This document shows, one piece after another, positions 35,425 to 53,344 of a DNA stretch of 64,000 bases. The notes under the pieces are model-generated. The model made no database searches. It was not told the origin of the DNA and saw nothing but the letters and a program-made list of their open reading frames with translations. Position 1 is the stretch's first letter; every line of letters starts with the position of its first letter. The position numbers and the translations under genes are program-made. The stretch is from Camarhynchus parvulus (taxonomy: Eukaryota; Chordata; Aves; Passeriformes; Thraupidae): assembly GCF_901933205.1 (NCBI RefSeq), contig NC_044600.1:6114501-6178500 (forward strand), written 5' to 3'.

Positions 35425-35442
35425 TTAGGGTTAGGGTTAGGG
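35425..35442 (+). repeat. Short interstitial telomere-type repeat (TTAGGG)3
   Basis: Three perfect TTAGGG hexamers, preceded by GGGG and followed by GTGG. It is too short to be a functional telomere. It may be a repair insertion or a chance array. Confidence 0.9.
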
Positions 35443-36462
35443 TGGTGAGGTGTTCCCACTAATTAAGTGTTCCAGGTGGGATCCTGCTTGGAACCAGATT
35501 AATTAAAGAGCCCTGTGTTAACAAGGACTGCATGGTCTATGGCTGTGAAGTCAGAGGAGCTTTCTAGGATCTCCCTCGTGTGCAGGTTCTGGAGACACAG
35601 AGCAGGAGATTTCACAGCCCTGTGTTTGCTTTGGGCTGAGATGACCTGGATTAAGAACTGTGTTTTGTTAAAACACTGATTGAAATTCTGTAGTTACAGG
35701 GAGAGGATGGCTGCCCTTTTCTGTGCAGGAGAGGGTAAGCACACAGTCCTCAGGAGAGTCTGAGCTGCAGCATTTAGTGAGAAAAGGGCAGGAATGAGAC
35801 TGACAGCTCTGGAGTGCTCTGGTAAACAGCTTCCCTGCTTTCACCCTTCATTTCCTTGCCTAGCCATAACCAGGAGGCTCACCAGTAAAGAAACCTTAAA
35901 CACCTGCCCTCCATGTACCCCTGGCCCCTGCGCAGATAAATTTCCATTGCTAAAATTGAAGACTGAAATCCATCAGAGAGACATGAATTTCCATACCCAA
36001 GCTCCTTTCCTTCTCCACTTTGCTTCCCCCACAGGTGGTGTTTTCACTGTTCCTTCTCTGATTTTCTCATTCTGTATTTCCCCCAGGCTTCCCCTGCACG
36101 CTCAGTTCTTACCTCATTGTGTCTCTGCAGGACACGAGGGCAATCACAAGCAAAGGAAAACACACATTTCACAGCACATTATTGAATTGGATGTGTTTGC
36201 CAGGAGGCAGAAATCTGTTGTTCTTCTGTTCCACACTCACCTTCCCAACCTGTCAGGTCACTCAGAGAGCAGCTGAAAAGCTGCCCAGTGAATGTTTGGG
36301 GCACGACTGCAGAGCTGCAGGGTGCCTGTGCAGGGAGTGCCACCATCACTCTCAGTGGGCAAAAGAGCCACCAGGCTCTGAGGAACTGGGCAGAATGCTT
36401 GGGGGAACATTAATGAGAGCAAACCATCTCATCGAGGACCAAACTGTGAGCAACATCCACCA

Positions 36463-36483
36463 CAAAACAAAACAAAACAAAAA
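36463..36483. repeat. AAAAC microsatellite
   Basis: Four units of AAAAC. Confidence 0.85.
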
Positions 36484-37656
36484 GTCCTTGTTCTTTTTAT
36501 TGGCAGCAGATGTTCATTTCTAAGGGGAAACAAATCCAGCTCCAATGCCAGAGCTGTGCTGGAGGCAAAAAACACTGTCTTTGGGGACAACCTGATGCCA
36601 ATAATTATTATTATCCTTCAAAAATACATTATCATCCCAAATGAAATTGCTGTATTCCTGCCCTGAGCCCTGGTGGTAAATGAGGTTTCTGAGCCTGGCC
36701 AGGCTGTTTCTCCATGACAATTAATGGGAGCTCAAAGCCTGGGTACTGGGCTGGTTTGCCTTCCAATGCAGCAGCAATAGGAGTGGAATTTTAGCAAAAG
36801 AATAAAGTGTTTTTACAACCCCTTAAATACCTCTTCACACTCCTCCTCATTCTCCTCAGAGCTAGCCTGAAGGAACTACAGGATTACAAATAAATACCCC
36901 AATCAAATACAACAACAACAGAGCCAATGTCCATCATTCCTTACCTCCTACAGTTCATATTCACATGTCAGAGCAAGGAATGTGCAATGCCCCAGGTCTG
37001 TGCCCTGGCCACCCCCAAGGTCAGACAAGGCAGACACGACCCCAGGCCGGGGCTCCCATCCTGCCCCAGCCCCAGGACATCTCCAGTGAGAACAGGTGGG
37101 CTGGGAGCTGCTCTGCTCTGTGGTCTTATCCTGGTCCTGTCCAGAGGGTCTTCCCAAAGATGTGCCCCACACCCTCTGCCCTGGGCACCAACAGGGCTGT
37201 GCTCCTGCCCTGTGCCACCTGGGCCATGGAAAGGCATTAGAAATGGCAGCTGGGCATGCAGAGTGTGTGTGGACACAAACACATCAATACAGACAGAAAT
37301 GGAATGGGGGAAAGGCTCCTGTCCCCACTTTGTACAGGGAGGGGGAGCAGAGAATGGGTTAGCAATGCTCAGCACTGCAGATAGGAAAATAGAACCCTTG
37401 TCCTACCTTCCCCCTCAATCCCTCCTTCCTTCACAGTGACCAGGAGAAACAGAGGCAAAACAAACAATTTGACAACTTGGCTTCACAAAGAAGCTGAGAA
37501 TTAGTCAAGTGGTGAAGATGTTCCCATTTATAGCTGAAATGCCTGAACATGTTGCTAAATATTCATGGTCTTTATTAGCTCTGCTAATCATAACAGTTCT
37601 CCTGGAGAATGAATATCCCTACATCCTGCCCTGCAAGCTGTGCAAGACAGCAAAAC

Positions 37657-37705
37657 ACTTATATTCTCCTGAATATTACTAACAATACTTATATTCTCCT
37701 GAATA
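37657..37705. repeat. Direct repeat of 19 bp
   Basis: ACTTATATTCTCCTGAATA occurs at 37657-37675 and 37687-37705, a 30-bp period. Confidence 0.9.
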
Positions 37706-40164
37706 GAAGGCAAAGGAAGGCAAGTTAGTGCAATTCTGTTAAATAGAACACAGTGTGTGTCAAATTTAATAATGGGAGAAAAATTCATATCCTGCCATAG
37801 AAACATGAAAACAGAGGAAAGGGACACTGCATTAAAGACTTTATTTGGAGTGCAGCCATTGCCATCTCCAAGAGGGAACAGTCAGCATCAGTCACTGTTC
37901 CTCAAACACAAGCAACTGGTGGGTTTAATTCCAGAACAGGGTGGGAAATGGAGACAAACACTTAAATAACTGAACTGTGAAGAGGAGTTCAGGAATGACA
38001 ATGTGCTGTGAAAGTCAAACTGTAATGCTAAAAACGAAAATTCAATTCATTTCCAGCCTTTAGGAGAGACTTGGTTTATTAACCTGAATGTGAAAGGTCT
38101 GAGCAGTGTATCACAGTTCAGAAGCAAATTAAACTGTCCAAAACAGCCCAGAGCCACCCAGCCTACTGCAACTCCCCACTGATGGAACTGTGGTAAATCC
38201 ATCATGGAAGTGATCCAGGCACTCCTTGTGTTCTGAATTCTGCCATGTTTGGCATGTGTCACCAGTAAAAGGTCAAAATAAGCTGTGGAAGGAGCAGGAA
38301 GCTGCAAAATGTTAAGGCCATTGATTAATTGATTGCTTAATTCCTGTGGAAAACTGCCTGAAGCAGGATGTGGCTGCGAAAAAACACTGTCTGTCTCAAA
38401 AATAGGAACAAAATCTGCTGTTCTGAAACTTGCTGCCATCATTTTTGTTAGGTATCATAAATTATATCCTAACAGCACACACAGTCTGGGCACCTGGAAT
38501 CACACTGATGGTAGTGTTCAGCTTGGTTCCAAGCGTGGGCTTGAAATGGAATTGACTTCTGCAGTGCTGTAGGAACAGCAAGAAATGGTCAAAATGAGGC
38601 TTTGAAAATCCCTGTGTTTGCTGTCAGCTACACCAACTGCAGGGTGGAAATCCTGGAGACCACCAAGGTCCCACAGCCTGCAGGACACAGCATGGATGGG
38701 ATGCAGATGTATGCAATGCAAGCATGTGGCAATGACATAGAGGATATAAACCTTTATGCTCTGAAGCCCCATTAATTGTGAATAATGAGCAGGAATTCCG
38801 TTAATGGGGACACTCCCTGAACTTGGCCCTTACAGTGTCCCATAAAGCAATTGGGTTTGTCTCCAGCAGATGCATTAGATGCTCCATTCATCTGATTTTA
38901 TAAAGCAATTAGTCTGGTCTCATCTGCCAAGGAGACTTTTATGGGCCTGTCATGGAGAAGTCTCTTCAAGTGACAGACTATTGTACAACCAGACCTGGTT
39001 CCTGCAGAGCTCAGCCTGTGGCTTTTGGGGTGTTTATTACTATTTTTGCCCTCTCACGTCTGGCTAAGTGACAGCTGCTCTCCACTTCTACAATTTGGCA
39101 CCACAGAACTGAGCAGCATCAGCCAGTGTGGGCTGCTGGGGGAGTGAACATCAATCAAGGACCAAGTGCATTAATTCAGCCCTTATTACCAGGGCAAATA
39201 ACAAAACACCAGGGATGGGGAGCAGGGCAAGAGGTGCTTTTGATCTGCTGCCTGTGGAGGCTCCATGTGCGCCCCCGAGGGAGGGCTGGCTCCAGCACAG
39301 CCCCAGGCACAGCACCCACACCTCTGCCTGCTCTGGCTGCTCCCTCCCAGCTCTGCTCAGAGCAGCCCTGGGTTCCTGCTGCTGGCCCCCTGCCCCATCC
39401 CATCAGGGACCCCAAAGGACATCAGCCCTGCTGCAGTGCAGAAACCCAACATCTGCAGCACATCTGGGCAAGGAGACACCTCCAATGTACCTGTTCAGCT
39501 CAGGGCTGAGCCAAGCTCTGGGAGTGTTCTGGTATCACCTCAGGGGAGCAGTTTGGGAGCAGACCCTGGAACTGGGGTGGGGATCACTGCTGAGCACTGG
39601 TGGGACAGGGCAGCCTATGAAATGCCATTAGTCTGCAAACCAAGCGCTGTCTGCAGCCCGTGCCTGGTGCTAAACCTGTCCTCACTTGCTGCTATTCCTG
39701 CCTGGGCTCCTCCAAAGCCTGGGAGATCAGACACGTTCCTTTGCCCACCGCAGAGCAGGAGTGGTGTGGGAGGAGGCAGCAGGGGAGGGCAGGTGGGGTC
39801 TATGGGACAGGTGAGTCCTTTGGGGGGCAGGTGGGCTCTGTGGGGGCAGGGGGCATCCTTGGGGGGCAGGCAGGCTGTCTCCACAGTCAGTGAGAGAGAG
39901 AGCAGAGCTGTGTGTCCCAGCTCCAGGGAGAGCCTTTGCTGCTGCCTGGGGCACAGGGCGGCTGCACATCATCTCCCACGCGGGAATTCGGGGTGTGCCC
40001 TCCCATCCAGGCTCCCAGGTAAGGGCCAGGCTCCTTCCTCCCCCTTCCTCCCCTGCTCTGTGATTGACCCAAGATGCCAAGTTACTTCTCAATGCAAGAT
40101 GATGGTTTGACTCTGGCCCACCTACACCCCAACATCCAGGGCTTAAGCTGGATTTAACTGAGGA

Positions 40165-40600
40165 CATTCCCCCTTATCCCTGCAGCGTGCTTTGGCCAGC
40201 CCCTCCATGCTGTTTTCCACTTGAACAGCTAAGTGATGATAATTGTATTCTGTTTCTCCTTCCTGAGCTAATTTTCTGACTCATTGTGGGGGTTTTTCTG
40301 CTAGCTTTTTGTTAATCTAGTTGGCATGTTGTGGTTTCTTTGTTCATTATGTGGTGGGGCTATATAAGAGGATTTGTCTCTGGAATTCAGGTATCCCCTG
40401 CGCTGCGTTCCCTGTTATCGTCTTCATCAGCAACTCTGCTGAAGGCACTCTGCTGCATTTGGCATGAGCTAACCTTAATAAATTCAGGCTGTTAATCACT
40501 CAGACATGTCTCGCTGGATCTTTGCACGCTGATCTGTGTGTGCTCAAATAGTTTCCTGGGAGTAGACTTGTGGTGACTCAGTGTTTCAATCATTTGCCCT
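40165..40600 (+). mobile_element. Probable LTR (U3-R-U5 signals), boundaries uncertain
   Basis: GGGGCTATATAAGAGG supplies a TATA box (40363-40369). AATAAA follows about 110 bp later (about 40479-40484) with no exon between. This compact spacing is typical of an LTR, where R lies between the two signals. The AT-rich 40210-40350 stretch would be U3. I could not find a convincing target duplication or TG...CA ends, so limits are approximate. An alternative is a chance promoter-like sequence. Confidence 0.45.
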
Positions 40601-41929
40601 CCAAACTCTCCCCATGGTTCTGCCTCCCGGGGGGCTTTGCCTGCTGGTCCATCGATGGGGAGGGGTCTCCTGATGGCAGAGGATTCTCCTGACACCCCTC
40701 ACTCCTGTGGGGTCCCAGGCTGGTGTCTGCAGGCAGCAAAGAGCTCTGCTGCTGCTGCTGCCCCAGCAGCCCTGTCCAGCCAGAGCTGAGCACAGCCTGG
40801 CTCCTGCCCCTGGGAGCTCTCCTGGGATCCCAGCACTGCTCAGGAAGACATTTCCATAGGTGCCCGGCGGGATGGAGACAGATTGAGGAATGTTTATAAG
40901 GAATGTTTAAGCAGCTATTTGCGTACTGAGTTGACTCAGACCCAGCAGAAGCTGAATTTCAGAGATTCCCTTTTCCAGAGCCTGGCTTGGAGTCCAGCAG
41001 AGATGCAGCCTCCTGCCTTCCAGGCACTGATCAAACAACACTCAAGTTATACTTTTATTTTATATATTGTGCATTCTATGTTTGCCTGAGAGCTGCTGGG
41101 AGTCAGGGCATCCTCAAGTGATACAGGAGCCTTGAGGCACTGGATGAAGTGTGTGAAGCTCTGAATCTCACTCAGGCATTGATAATTATCAGTCCAGCTA
41201 ATGGAGCCATTACAGAGATTCGATACAGTCAGCTCGTACATCCTGCCCATTTAGGGGAGAAAAATTCAGCAACGAGGAGATGCTGCGATTGACAGATCCA
41301 AGGAAAACCAGCCAGGTTATTTCTGACAGCAAGAGATAGATAACTACAGGGATTAGCAGAAGATCAAGGGGGTGTGGAGAGACCCCTTCTTCGGAGTAAG
41401 GGCTTGGACTCCTCCAGAAAAAGGTTATTCAGCCATTTAAAGACAGAAAGGAAGGAAAACAAACCTAATAAATATTAAAGACAATACATGGCAGTTTGAC
41501 AGCTGCTCACCAAAAGCTAGTGAGGAACAGTAAAAAAGCAAATTATAGCTTCTTTAACTAATTAAATGAGGTGATGCTTATTAATTAGAGATTATCTTAA
41601 CATTTTGAGAAACTCACAGTGATGTTTTTTGACTGAAAACAAACCCTTCTGTACACTGAGGGAGCACAGTGCTGGCAACCAGCACAGACAGCTTTGAATT
41701 CCCATGTTCAATAATTGTGAGCTCCAAGCAAAGTGCCTCAGGGATGAAGTATTCACCCCCTCCTGCTGCCACTCCTGGTGTTCTGCTGTTTTCTTCTGGT
41801 GCAGGCACTGCAGTGCACACCCAAGGTGCCCAGATGGGGTCAAGTGAAGCCTGAAGCAAGGACCCCCCTCCTTTCTGTCCTTTCCCTTCCCACTGCAAAA
41901 ATGGAAAATAACAAAAAAAAAAAAAAAAA

Positions 41930-41961
<32 letters not shown>

Positions 41962-43033
41962 AAAACACCCATAAAAATCAGTCCTTAGTTTCCCTTCTTT
42001 GGTCTGGCTTATTCTCCCCTGGGAAGGTGCTGGGAGTGTGTCCTTATTCCCTCAAGCCACCCAGGCCCCCCAGTGCCTCTCTGGGCAGAAGATCTGCCTG
42101 GGCTATCACCAGGGCAGACCAGGAGCCCCTCAGCAGACATAGTTGCCCTTGGGCTACTGAAATCCATCACCTGGTTTGCACCAACTAGACAGCCCCAGAG
42201 TCCTTGGCTGCTCCTCACAGGACATCCCTTCTGGCCCCTTCTTGCCCTCCTGTTGTTTAAATGAGACTTTTACAGCAACTAGTAACAATGCAGAACGGTT
42301 CCATTCTTCAGTCAGTGAATGCTACAGCCCTGATGAAATATTTCGTGGTCTTTTATAAAGTGCCAGTGTAGCTCTCTTAACTGAATTAATATATTTATAA
42401 TAAAAAGAACTTCTCAGTGGACTACATTAATCTGTCATTGTGCCATCGGAGCCTGTGGCCATGGCTCCTGGGGTGCATCCCTGCTCCCCTTGTCTGGGGC
42501 TGGCTTCCAGCTCCTGCGGGTGCGACAGAGACAGGGCAGGAGGAGCAGCAGAATCTGAGAGCAAAATTGTTGTCAACAATCCTTACCTCTGTAGGAGGCT
42601 TTGCTATACACTAACTGGTGAGGCACCCTGTGGATGGAGTTCATCTGCATGTCCAAGTCCTTCCTTCAAACACGTGTCTTCGTGGATTGTTTCTGCTGCT
42701 GCGCAGAGCCCCACGTTATGGCACGTGTTACAGCCAGGGACAGAAACCTGGGTCCACTCCCTCTGATAGCAATAAATGGGAAAACCTGAAAGCAGATCAC
42801 GATGTCTGAGAAGCTCCATGTCCCCTGTACATATTCCTGCCCCCTGGGCCAGCTGCAGCATGGGTTTTACTGGTGCTGGAGAGGCTGTGTGCCCATCATG
42901 CCAAGCAGAGGAGGGGCTATAGTAAGATAAGCCAAAAATCAGCAGTAAAACAACAGAGCAGCAATGCTGGCTCCTGAGGAGAGCCTGGGAGATGCCCTTT
43001 GGTGCCTCCCACAACCAGGTAACTCCCCATGGC
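40601..43033. other. Intergenic, 3' of the GPR83-like gene
   Basis: This contains a CTG run near 40748-40766 and an A-rich microsatellite (41913-41965). A minus-strand AATAAA (TTTATT on the plus strand, about 41056) could serve the GPR83-like transcript about 2 kb after its stop. No coding exon is seen. Confidence 0.45.
41913..41965. repeat. Poly-A followed by CAAAA repeat
   Basis: Twenty-three A residues, then five CAAAA units and a further A run. This may be the tail of an old retroposon, but no body was recognised upstream. Confidence 0.9.
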
Positions 43034-48788
<5,755 letters not shown>

Positions 48789-49244
48789 TCAGCCCCAGTC
48801 TTCCCTGTTGGTGTGTCAGAAAGGGGCTGGTTTGGGATCACACACACTCTCACACAGCAGGAAGAGCAAGAACATCACAGGTGAGCTCTGGGCTCAAGCA
48901 GGCTGCCCGACCATCCTGTGCTGCTGTCGCAGGAACTTCTTCCCAATGCAGAAACATTCACCTTCCGCTCTAAATGAATCCAAAGACATCTTTCCAGCAG
49001 TGATCTGAATTCTGAATAGAAACCAACACTTCACTTCCTGAATCAGACAGGTCTGTATGTGACACTGCATACATCACAGCATGATTACACCCCAGCCACA
49101 AGGAGAAACCAAACTCCCCACCCTTACCCCCCTCCCTAACTCCCCACCCTTACCCCCTCTCACTTGCCTCGCACTGTCCAGCCGTGTTTGGCCCCGACTG
49201 TGCCCTGTCCCAAGGGGCAGCAGCGGCTCCTCCGGCTCCTGCGC

Positions 49245-49945
49245 TGGACACCCCGCACCGCACACACATCACTCTCAACAACACACCCCGCACCGCACAC
49301 TGCCCGCACCGCACACTCTGCACTCACCGCCGCATGCAGCTCACCTTCCGCACCGCACCCCGCACCGCACACACTCCGCACCGCACACACCCCTGCACCG
49401 CACCCCTGCACCGCACACACCCCTGCACCGCACCCCTGTACCGCACACACCCCTGCACCGCACACACCCCTGCACCGCACCCCTGTACTGCACACACCCC
49501 TGCACCGCACACACCCCTGCACCGCACACACCCCTGTACCGCACACACCCCTGCACCGCACACACCCCTGCACCGCACCCCTGTACCTGCACACACCCCT
49601 GCACTGCACACACCCCTGCACTGCACCCCTGCACTGCACACACCCCTGCACTGCACACACCCCCTGTACTGCACACACCCCTGCACCGCACACACCCCTG
49701 CACCGCACCCCTGTACCGCACACACCCCTGCACCGCACACACCCCTGCACCGCACCCCTGCACCGCACACACCCCGCACCGCACACACCCCTGTACCGCA
49801 CACACCCCTGCACCGCACCCCTGCACGGCACACACCCCGCACCGCACACACCCCTGTACGGCACACACCCCGCACCGCACACACCCCTGCACCGCACACA
49901 CCCCTGCACCGCACACACCCCTGCACCGCACACACCCCGCGCACC
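49245..49945. repeat. Minisatellite of 13/17-bp CACCGCACACACCCCTG units
   Basis: About 40 head-to-tail units alternate CCGCACACACCCCTGCA (17 bp) and CCGCACCCCTGCA (13 bp), with C/T variants (CTGTACC, CTGCACTG). All six frames are nearly stop-free over 700 bp, yielding spurious frames of up to 390 codons on plus and 310 on minus. They are not genes. The array lies between the CpG island at 50 kb and the GPR83-like start codon. Confidence 0.95.
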
Positions 49946-49949
49946 TTGC

Positions 49950-50255
49950 ACACCCCTCTCACCCCTCTCACCGCGCACTCTCCGCCCCGCACCGCGCACC
50001 CCCGGCCCGCCCGCACGTGCCGCCGGCGGGGCCGGAGCCGCCGCTCGGGGCGGGGTTCGGGGGGCGGAGCTGCTCCATTCATAAAGCGGCACGGGCGGGG
50101 CCCCGGGAGTCGTTACCGGGGTTCAATCGGCGCCGCGGGTTCCTGCGCGAATCCGCCGGTGCCGGTGCCGGTAGCAGAGGGGCTGCTGCAGGGATGGGGC
50201 AGAGGGCAGCGCCCACCACAGTGGCGAGCGGGCACGGAGCATCCCTTTCTTAACG
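49950..50255. promoter_or_regulatory. CpG island, probable promoter for the GPR83-like gene and/or a plus-strand transcript
   Basis: Dense CpG with GC boxes at about 50047-50055, 50060-50069 and 50092-50100. A TATA-like CATAAA at 50080-50085 points to a start on the plus strand near 50110. On the minus strand, CGCG|GTGAGA at about 49971 is a possible donor that would make a noncoding first exon of the GPR83-like gene and put the minisatellite in its first intron. Both directions are inferred. Confidence 0.55.
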
Positions 50256-53200
50256 GGAAAAGGAGAAAACCATCCTCACAAACCTCTCCCGGCCCGAATC
50301 TTTGTGGAAAGGCTCCCGGTGGAGTTTCAGAGCTTGTTTTTTGATAAGTTTTTCTCACGGCTGGGTCACTCTTGACAGGTGCTGACACAGAAGGCAGTTT
50401 AGGTTTCAAAGACTTTAGGCAACATATTTTTAAACGAGATAGTATCATATTGCTCATTTTGCATTCCACATGTGTCACTTATTCCTTATATATATATCTA
50501 AAGGGTTTTTTTTTCCTGTCCATTTCCAGTCACCTGCATGATCTCCTTCTCCTCTGTCCATGCCCATGCTGTGGCCAGGCCATGCAAGGACTAAGGCAGG
50601 GGAGTAGCTACAGGATGGGGAACACATGGGAGGGACATGGGACACAGGACATAGAGAATGTGCCTCTTGCCACATTCCAAATTCTGCTTCTGCGTAAAAA
50701 GGTCCCATGCTGACACAAGGAGCCAAGAATTCACTTCTGTTGTCAGTCTGGGGTTTAACAGCCCAGTGCAGTTCAATAAACAGCTACAGTCATCCTGTGT
50801 GTTCCAATGATAAGAACACTTATATTTTCCAAATTATCTAATTTTTCCTAATTCCAGTTAACAATGCATTTTAAAATGTTGTTCTGATGTCTGTCCTCGT
50901 ACCTGGCATTCGTAACCTCTATCAGGGCATATAAACCATGATGTCAGGTATAATATTAGATTTTTCCTAGTTTGGGGGGCTATTTGCTATGGAGCAAATT
51001 GAGCATCCCAGCTTGCACTGTGTCAGCCATAGGCTCTTGGAGAGACTAATGAAGATCTTCCTGGCAAATAGTAGAAAAAGAGTCCAGAAGAGAGGAGGAA
51101 ATATTTGTATATTTGGTGTGTATTTCCAAGGAACTGGTTCTTTGCTCAGAATTTTGTATTTATGGATTCACAGGTCTAAGAGATGCACCAGCTCCTGACT
51201 GTGGCAGAGCTCCAGTTGCTTTCAGCAGAAGCAGAATGAGCTCTGCAGCTGCTCTTTGGAGTTTCTTGCCTGAGGGCTCCAGAAAAGACACGCTGGATGT
51301 TTATTACCACTATAGCAAGATGATCTGGGAGGTTTCTGCTATTTTTTAGTCCCCCTGAAGCCATTCTCACTGTGGCTGTGAAGTTCTTGTGCATCCAAAG
51401 AGCTGTTTCATTATCCTCCCATGCTGTTCTTGCTGGCACACATTGTCACTGGCTTTAGAGCTGCAAGCTCAGTAGAGGAGAGCTGTGAGTTTAGTCTAAT
51501 CATATTTCCAGCAAAATCCCAGGCATGTTAGCTTTCCCCAGGTGCAAATTATCAAACTACAGTATGTGTTAGAGCCTCCTGAAACAGTCAGGCCCTCCCT
51601 GGCTAAGGAGTTAAGATTTGATCCCTTACAGAGCAATAATCCCAATCAGCCTCTCCTGCCTTGGACCCCTGATGGAGCTGCCAGCCCCATGTGTTCCATG
51701 TCATTAGACAAGTCTCTGGTTGATGCTCCTCTGGTTCTTATCTGTCAGAAAACACATCAGGAGCAGGAATGGTTGTGTTGTGGAATAAAACTGTTAGAGT
51801 TTTCTCCCTGCCCCTCTTGAGCAAAATTCCAATTACCTGCCTGTCTCTGAGGAGACTGAATGCAGGAGGTATTAAAGGCATTCAGTGCCTTTCATTCTTG
51901 CGTCTTACGCTTAAATGTCAGAAGGTTCTTTTGTTTTGTGGGGGGCTGGCTTCCCCCTGGACAGAAAAGTTAAAGTGCAGATAGGCACCAGAGGCTTTGG
52001 AACTGAGGAGGTACAGAACTCCTCCTTTTGCCCTCAGACATTGATGTCTGTTAGATTTTAGGGCACAGAAAGTGTAGCTGAGCCCCTGAAATATTAATTA
52101 CCAAGCTTTACATTGCATATGCTACCAATGTACACAGCCCAGACACGGTTAGAACCCAGCTCAGGTTTGCCTGAGGTGGCAGCAAGGTGAGAGCTTTGGG
52201 ACCAGGCACTTCCACCTGAGCCTGGCTCTCTGAGAGCTTCTGGAACCTTCCTCCCACCCAAGATTCAGCAGCCCCACGGAGGCTTTCAGGCTCCTCTCAC
52301 CTGGCATGGAAACACCAGATTTCTAAACTATGGACACTGTACATCCAAAACAGAAACTGCAACCAAATTTTAAACTCATACTCCAACTTAAATCAAATTA
52401 AAATTCAGGAAGTAGGAACTGGGAAGTGCGAAGAGTCATCCATTATAACCAAAGCTCAGTTTCCCCAGGGTCAGAGTATGATCTGGCATCAATAGCCACT
52501 GACATGGGAACAGTGCTTCCATGCGCATTAGGTCAGGCCAGAGCCTGTCTTTATCATGGGCTCTGACTGCCTCTGAGACTCAGCACAGGCAAGTGGGTGG
52601 AGGGGCACCTTGTACAAAGTGGGCTTCAAAAGGAGAAATAAGAAAGAGCAACAATGCCACAGCAATGGAAATTGATGTCTTGAGAACAGTTACAATTTAG
52701 AATTCATTATTCAAAATACAAATGGCAATTACATAATAGCTACTAATGATGCAGCTTCAGAGTAGTTGGAAAAGAAAAGCTTTATAATGGATTTGATAGT
52801 CCTTGAGGTTCAGCTGTAAGGTTTGGGTGACAGAACAAAGAGAACTACCGTTGTATCTATCTATTACAATCTACCATTGCAACTGTGTCCCCTCCCCACT
52901 CTGATGGCCTTTGTCTAGTGGCCCACTGGGGCTGAATCTTCAGACTTCTTCTTTTTTGTTTTTCTTCTCCTTGGAAAAATGTCATACAGAATGACTGGCA
53001 GCACACCCAATTCCTGTCTGATTGCTGGCTCCCTGCTTTTCAATGGGATGTGAAACCCTAGCAGGCAGCAGTAACAGCCAGCTCCTACCTGTGCTCTCCT
53101 ACCAGCTCTGAGTGCTCCAGCCTGGCCATGGCTTGGGCCATCAAAGTCTGCCCTTTGGTTTGGTGCAGCCCATCTGTGTGGGAGTTCAACCCATCAATTT

Positions 53201-53317
53201 CATTGTCCTTTGCTGGGGTGAACTCTCAGCTTCAGAATCCTCTGAGCCTCGCACACTCTGCACGGTGTTCTCTTTTTAGGAGATTCTTCTCCTCCCTCTC
53301 TGTGGTAGTCAAGGCAG

Positions 53318-53344
53318 AAAAACAAATAAACAAACAAACAAAAC
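53318..53344. repeat. AAAC/AAAT microsatellite
   Basis: Six to seven tetranucleotide units. Confidence 0.8.

Larger units (their letters stand above)
33396..40160. other. Intergenic between the convergent receptor genes
   Basis: There is no exon with splice or domain support. It contains a TTAGGG tract (35425), an AAAAC microsatellite (about 36463-36483) and a 30-bp direct repeat (37657-37705). The 281-codon plus frame at 39265-40110 has no domain and shares its bases with open frames on both strands, so I treat it as chance. Confidence 0.55.

Noticed and set aside
39265..40110. 281-codon plus-strand open frame
   Set aside because: It has no recognisable domain, overlaps open frames in other phases and on the minus strand, and has no splice or promoter context.
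49081..50344. Open frames of 386 and 390 codons on plus and 310 and 252 on minus
   Set aside because: The minisatellite has no stop trinucleotides in any frame. The His/Thr/Pro/Ala and Cys/Gly/Val/Arg products are artefacts.
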